A DNA stretch of 64,000 nt, taken from contig CM043967.1 of NCBI GenBank assembly GCA_014529385.2, positions 7,282,501 to 7,346,500 of the forward strand. Reading direction: 5' to 3'. The stretch is from Adiantum capillus-veneris. Taxonomy: Eukaryota > Streptophyta > Polypodiopsida > Polypodiales > Pteridaceae. Position 1 is the first letter of the stretch. Each line of letters opens with the position of its first letter. The translations under genes and the position numbers were made by a program. Of the stretch, positions 59,577 through 64,000 are shown piece by piece. The notes under the pieces were generated by a model. It saw nothing but the letters and a program-made list of their open reading frames with translations. It did no database searches and was not told where the DNA came from.

Positions 59577-59603
59577 CAACCCTTTTTGAGTCGTTTTTGG
59601 CCC
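59577..59603 (-). repeat. Right terminal inverted repeat
   Basis: Complement of the left end; read on the minus strand it begins GGGCCAAAAA, C, then GACTCAAAAAGGG. Confidence 0.88.
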
Positions 59604-59694
59604 TAATGGCAGAAGAGAAGGGGTCCCTCCATAGCCACTCACTAGGATCCCACTGTACTCGTGCTAGTGGACAACACTCCCCAACCCATAGCCT

Positions 59695-60667
59695 CTAGTG
59701 TCCAGTCTCAAGAGCTGCTGGGTCAAGGTCTATGACGCAAGTCCTCCCACAGATGCCCACAACTCGGATCCTCTGAAAGCAGCACTCTGCTACTTGCCGG
59801 GCCTCTACTGTAACTCGTTGTAATCGTCCCCCACCCTGAAGCTCAAAGAATAGTGCTGGGACAGTCTCTGAGCAGGCCCTGACTGAAATGAGAACCTCCA
59901 ATCGTGTGAAGGCTCCCATCCACCGGGGTGCTAATGGATCGAGAGGCGTGATCCACTCAGCTGGAACTGACTCTGAGATGTCCTGACACATGATCTGCAC
60001 CCCTCTCATGCTCTGTAGTCGAAAACCCTGCACCTCCTCTGACAAACCTATGAACTCTAGCCAGTCACCTAGAGAGCGCGTTGGACGTGCTGCCATGGGA
60101 CCCCAGGAAACATGAGGCCGACTACCAACCAAGTGGCCTCTCTGAGTGCTAACCATGGGGTTCCAGACGAGGGGCTGCCGTAGGCGCTCCCCCATGCACG
60201 TCGGCTATCTCTGCTCCAGCCCACGCCGTAAGAGCTCCCACAATCGAAGAAAACTCACAGTGAAGAGGTCCTCCAGTCTCCTGCTCAAACCAACTCGGCA
60301 CAACTCTGTAAAGATCCATCTGGTCGAAGGTTGCCAAGGGCCTCTTGATTGAGGCACCCTGGCACGAAGCCTCTGCAGCAAGAACTCCTTCCAGGGCTCC
60401 TCACCTGGAAGAAGTCCTCTGACTATGAACTTCCCAAGAAGACCTCTGCTCTGCTATGCTGGATCTATGATCCCCAGCCCTCCCTGAGAACAAGGAAGCG
60501 TGATGACCGACCAAGCCACCTTGGCTCGGGCTGTCTGAGTGTCACGTCCTGACCAAAGGAAGTTCCTGATCAGCCTCTCTACCTGGCTAATACAAGAACT
60601 CGAGAAGATCCAGCAGGAAGTGGTGTACCAAATAGTCGCCAACAACACCTGGTTGGCAACTACTACT
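59695..60667 (-). pseudogene. LINE post-RT region
   Basis: RYLGCQVG, WSSTQLSLAGRVVVANQVLL and RNFLWSGRD...KVAWSVITLPCSQGGLGI are the usual thumb and connection motifs of plant L1 elements, followed by a variable region. The zinc motif of this protein lies beyond the inserted transposon at about 49440-49495. Confidence 0.85.
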
Positions 60668-61770
60668 CTACCAGCCAGCGAAAGTTGTGTTGAGCTCCAA
60701 TGTAATAGCTTTCTCCTGATGGACAGGAGAAGAGGAGCAATCTGCTGCTCGGGAGACAAGTCCAAACCAACCTGACAACCCAAGTACCGAACTGCAGTCC
60801 TTGGGGCAATCCACCTGAAAACCCTCTCCTGGAATCCAATCTCGCATAGGAGCACTACCAACCAAGAAAGCCACTGTCTTTCTACAGTCGATCAGTGCGC
60901 CCAATGCCCAACAGAAGGTCTCCAAAGCCTGCTCACATATGTGTAGATTGGCCTCCTGGCCATCTAAGTACAAGGCTGAGTCATCGGCAAACTCAGCGCC
61001 CAGTAGCTCATCTCCCCGAATAGGGAGTGCTAAGCCCCGTAGACCAACCTGCTGTAACACCAAAAATCTGCTCATCACCTCCGCATAGAAAAGAAAGACA
61101 AAGGGGACAAGAGGACAACCCTGTCTGACCAAGCGTGTGAGCATGAAGCGCTCACCTCTACCTCCTGCCAAAAGCACCTAACTGTGAGCCTGTCTGTACA
61201 AAGCTAACACCCCTCTAATCCAAGCATCTGAGAAGCCCATCCTGCGTAGAGTGCCCTCTAGAAAGTCCCAGTCAACTCTGTCGTATGCCTTCTCAAAATC
61301 GAGAAGAAGAATCACAAGGTCCTCACCATGGAGCCGTGCCAGGACAGAGGCCTCCCAAAAAGTAAAGATGTTGTCAAGGATACTGCGTTCCTTGACAAAA
61401 CCTGTCTAAGTCGCATGTATAAGGCTCTCTAAAAGTGGCTGAATCCTCAAACTCAGAGCCTTGGCAAGAATTTTGTAGGCTGAGTTGAGGATGGTGATGG
61501 GGCGCCACTATCGAATCTCATCCAAGGAGCCACCCTCCTTGGGAATGAGGTAGAGCAGGCCCTCACTCATGCTGTCAGGCATCACTCCTGTGTGCAAAAT
61601 GTATTGAAAATCACTACAAAGATCTAGGCCAAGCAGATCCCAGTACTCCAAGAAAAAGCTGGGAGTCAACCCATCCTCACCTAGATAGCTACCACGAGGG
61701 AGGGCCCTAAGAGCCGTGTGCAGCTCCTCCAGCTGAAGTGGTATATCTAGCCTCTAGTGCATCGCCTCTG
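60668..61770 (-). pseudogene. LINE reverse transcriptase domain
   Basis: The minus strand reads LLYLIPKEGG, WRPITILNSAYKILAKAL, TGFVKERSILDNI, VILLLDFEKAYDRVDW, RQGCPLVPFVF and the catalytic FADDSALYLDG. In-frame stops fall just before WRPIT, before TGF and before VLLAGG. FADD plus the APE endonuclease supports the L1 group. Confidence 0.92.
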
Positions 61771-62223
61771 TCACAAGACAAGGCATCTGTGCCCAAACCT
61801 GCTCCTTGCATGCATCCTGCCGCTCTGACTAGGGCTCAGCCCCGACAGTAACTCACAGTAAAATTCAGTAGAAACTGCAGGCATATCCTCATGCTCACAA
61901 GCAACTGACCCATTGGGCCTCCTCAACTGATTGACCTTGGCATGCAAGTGTTGAGGTCCCACTGTCTCAAAAAAAGCACCAGTCACTCTGTCACCCACCC
62001 GAGTCCACTGAGATGCCTATCGGTGGAAGGAAAACTCATGACACCTCTCCTCTGTGCTAGCAAGCTCCTGTCGAGCTTGCTGTAACTGCTCCTCCAACCA
62101 TGGACTGTCTGGATGCTGCTCCTGCATCCTTTGTAGTGAAGCAATGCCTCATCTAAGACGCTGCCCCGCCTCTCTCGCTGCAGCCCGACAAGCCAGAGAC
62201 TCTTGAAGAAAAAAGTGGCTAAG

Positions 62224-63141
62224 CTAAGCTAGGCTTGAGGCCACTCTATCTGCATGTGGAACCTGGCTGTTCATGCCCTCTGTCCAGAGAGCCTCTACCC
62301 TCTCTCTGATTTTTGATTCCAACAAGACCCTCTCTAGGATGTGAATCATTGTGCTCCCACTCCTCTGCCTGTCTGCCACTGTGAGGATCACTGGTGCATG
62401 GTCCGAGAAGGATGTCCCTGCTAGGATGCCCACTGATCCCCCCAAGTCACTGAAGTGGTCACTAGTGTAGAAGCGACCTATCCGCGATAGATTTACTCCT
62501 CCCACTCTGCGGTCCAATCTAGAGAAGGCAAGACTGTTTGGGGGCCTCACAAAACCAAAGTGCTGCCATGTATCCGAGACCCTCAAAGTCATACACAACC
62601 TCTCCCAAGCTGCCAAGTCGACTCCATGCACAGTAGCATGGCTGCCACCAATCCTGTCAGAAGGGTCCTCCAACATGTTGAAGTCCCTCCTATACACAAA
62701 TGATCGGCCTCTGCAGCAAAGACTCAACAATCTGTGACCAAAACTCTGCACGAGCACTCGCCACATTGGGCGCATAGATGTTCAGGAAGCCCACAAGGCC
62801 ACCCTGAACTTGCAAAGTAATCCACTGAGCCCTGCCTGGCACAATAATTCCTTTTCCCACAATGGCCTGCTGCAATGAGTCCGGAATAGTCATACATACC
62901 CCACCCTGGATGCCTCCAGGTCCAAAAGCAGCTGACCAAAAAGTATCATATCGTCCACGCAAAATCTGACCACATCGCCGAATGCGTCTCTCAACAAAGA
63001 TTGCGCTCTTGAAGCATAAGGAGATCAATCGCTCCTCCCATAAGGCAACGCTGAAGCTCCTGACGCAATCGGCCCCGCTGTCAATGAAACTGGGGCCCAC
63101 CTAGTCCCTGCACGTTCCAATAAGATGATCCGCATGGGGAG
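62224..63141 (-). pseudogene. LINE apurinic-type endonuclease domain
   Basis: Starts SSYWNVQGLG (the N-terminal strand of EEP endonucleases). It continues in another frame with GGVCMTIPDSL, VGFLNIYAPN, then the RRDFNMLEDPSDRIGG motif (usual GDFN) and ends DHFSDLGG...SFSDHAPVILTV with the catalytic SDH. At least two frameshifts. It would nick target DNA for target-primed reverse transcription. Confidence 0.85.
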
Positions 63142-64000
63142 CGAGAGAGAACAGATGATGCCGCTGCAGCAACAAGACGGGATATCTTCGAGGCTGGCTT
63201 GGATGGGGAGTAATCCGCATTCGAGCGTCCTCTAGATAGGCGTGACTGCAGTGAGTGCCTAGCCCAAGCCCAAGCCCAAGCAGAGCGAGCCGTGTGTAAA
63301 GCAACCTCCTCTTTCCAGGAGTCCTCATGAGTGTATACATAGCAAGGCAAACACTACGTATCAACAAAGAAGTACACCACAATGTGCCTACATCCTGCTG
63401 AGTCTGGGGTTGCCACCGCAAACTTGGCCAATGGCCACAAATTCTACAGCATATCTATAACTCCAAGTTCTCCCATGTGGTGAGAGAACTCTAGGGCCTG
63501 TGTATGCAACCATCCCAACACTGAGTTGAGGGACCACTCTGTCTCGGCCCTACCACAGAGGGGGAAGGAGAAACCAATTGCTGAGTCCAAGGCCTCTGTC
63601 CCCCTAGCGGCGAGGAACAAAGCATGGACCCTGAAGCAGGCTGTCTCATGGTCTCCTCCGGAATCGCCGAGAAAATGAGTGAACCTGTAGTCGAAGAAGT
63701 CCCAGCGGAGTCGGAGGTCAATGCTCGTCAGACCACGAGGGATAGCTGCAAGGGAAGATGTCTGAATCTGCAAAGGAGGCTGCAAGAAGGGCTGACCCTC
63801 TCTCGCTAGGCGACTCGTGGCAAAGGCGCTGCCAAAAGATCTCCTGGCCGCCGGAGAGGGACCTGTCTCCTGAGTCGATTGTGGAACTGGAGCAGGAGGG
63901 GGGGGGAGAAAGAGCGGAGGAGAAGAGGGGCGGGATGGGGCGATAGAGGTAGAGGGGCAAGGTGGAGAGGTGACGGGAGCCGAAAGCGGGGGGGAGGATG
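63141..64000 (-). pseudogene. LINE upstream region / possible ORF1 remnant
   Basis: Open stretches such as 63444-63785 (113 codons) precede the endonuclease. No zinc knuckle or RNA-binding motif is visible in the part inside the window, so ORF1 identity is a guess from position. Confidence 0.35.

Larger units (their letters stand above)
49758..59603 (+). mobile_element. 9.85-kb DNA transposon carrying a histone H3-like/Ulp1 gene
   Basis: Inserted in a LINE. The ends are inverted repeats: left 49758-49784 and right 59577-59603 both begin GGGCCAAAAA and stay matched, with two differences, through about 27 bases. The target duplication is TA. Contents: DDE-like transposase (+, 50124-52479), acidic protein (-, 52610-54124), CGCGATA-rich intergenic region, H3-like/Ulp1/SPKK gene (+, 55425-57702), possible BAH-like gene (-, 57914-59171). 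The transposase has three in-frame stops, while the H3-like gene is open through all five exons up to its low-complexity tail. I cannot place the element in a named superfamily. Confidence 0.85.
59606..64000 (-). mobile_element. LINE (L1-like, APE-type endonuclease), decayed, runs off the right edge
   Basis: The minus strand gives, from right to left, a possible ORF1 end, endonuclease, reverse transcriptase and C-terminal region. Stops and frameshifts are frequent. With 48777-49757 the preserved length is about 5.4 kb. Confidence 0.9.

Noticed and set aside
49758-59603. Polinton/Maverick or integrated virus
   Set aside because: No DNA polymerase B, packaging ATPase, capsid or retroviral-type integrase was seen, and the inverted repeats are only about 27 bp.
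49756-59605. PIF/Harbinger assignment from TTA...TAA next to GGG ends
   Set aside because: The two flanks are TTA and TAA, not the same 3-mer, the transposase does not look like Harbinger, and the LINE frame supports a 2-bp TA duplication.
59695-60552. Plus-strand open frames over the LINE
   Set aside because: Shadows of the minus-strand LINE protein.

Overview
The window looks like plant nuclear DNA: spliced genes with GT-AG introns, LTR retrotransposons with plant-type primer sites (tRNA-Asp and initiator tRNA-Met), an L1-like LINE, and very abundant (GA)n, (CA)n and (TA)n microsatellites. A large-genome land plant, perhaps a fern or another seedless plant, would fit; that taxonomic guess is weak. 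No rRNA or tRNA gene and no CRISPR array was seen. Most of the window is mobile DNA, much of it nested.

Layout. 1-1.5 kb: an intact two-exon minus-strand gene of unknown function with a possible BAH-like fold. 2.0-3.05 kb: an LTR-like segment. 4.53-24.08 kb: a complete 19.6-kb Ty3/gypsy element (tRNA-Asp PBS, TAAAT target duplication). It carries gag, two aspartic-protease domains, RT-RNase H, two tandem HHCC zinc modules, integrase, and a ~1000-codon 3' reading frame; its non-coding parts repeat an 18-bp palindrome. 24.1-26.3 kb: purine-rich satellite with a foldback element ending in G38/C27 runs. 27.34-40.34 kb: four minus-strand LTR elements nested in each other (C contains B and E, B contains D), mostly short gag-only elements; three of the four have clear target duplications. 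42.4-43.7 kb: an apparently intact three-exon GPI-anchored lipid-transfer-protein gene. 44.5-48.8 kb: a 4.3-kb interval bounded by 120-bp direct repeats that holds a decayed unknown coding region. 48.8-64 kb: a minus-strand LINE split by a DNA transposon at 49758-59603.

The candidate new system is that 9.85-kb transposon. It has ~24-bp inverted repeats starting GGGCC and a TA target duplication. Genes in order: a decayed DDE-like transposase (+); an acidic unknown protein (-); a ~1.2-kb GC-rich intergenic region packed with CGCGATA-type repeats; a five-exon gene (+) encoding a histone H3-like protein fused to a Ulp1-like cysteine protease and an SPKK-rich basic tail; and a two-exon gene (-) homologous to the gene at 1-1.5 kb. 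The H3-like tail begins ARIKQTARK: Lys4 and Lys9 are kept while the phosphorylatable residues 3 and 10 are replaced. I infer a transposon that carries its own chromatin-mimic module (nucleosomal histone, deSUMOylase-like protease, H1-like tail, possible BAH reader). Function is untested, and the fold assignments come from reading the translated sequence, not from a search.
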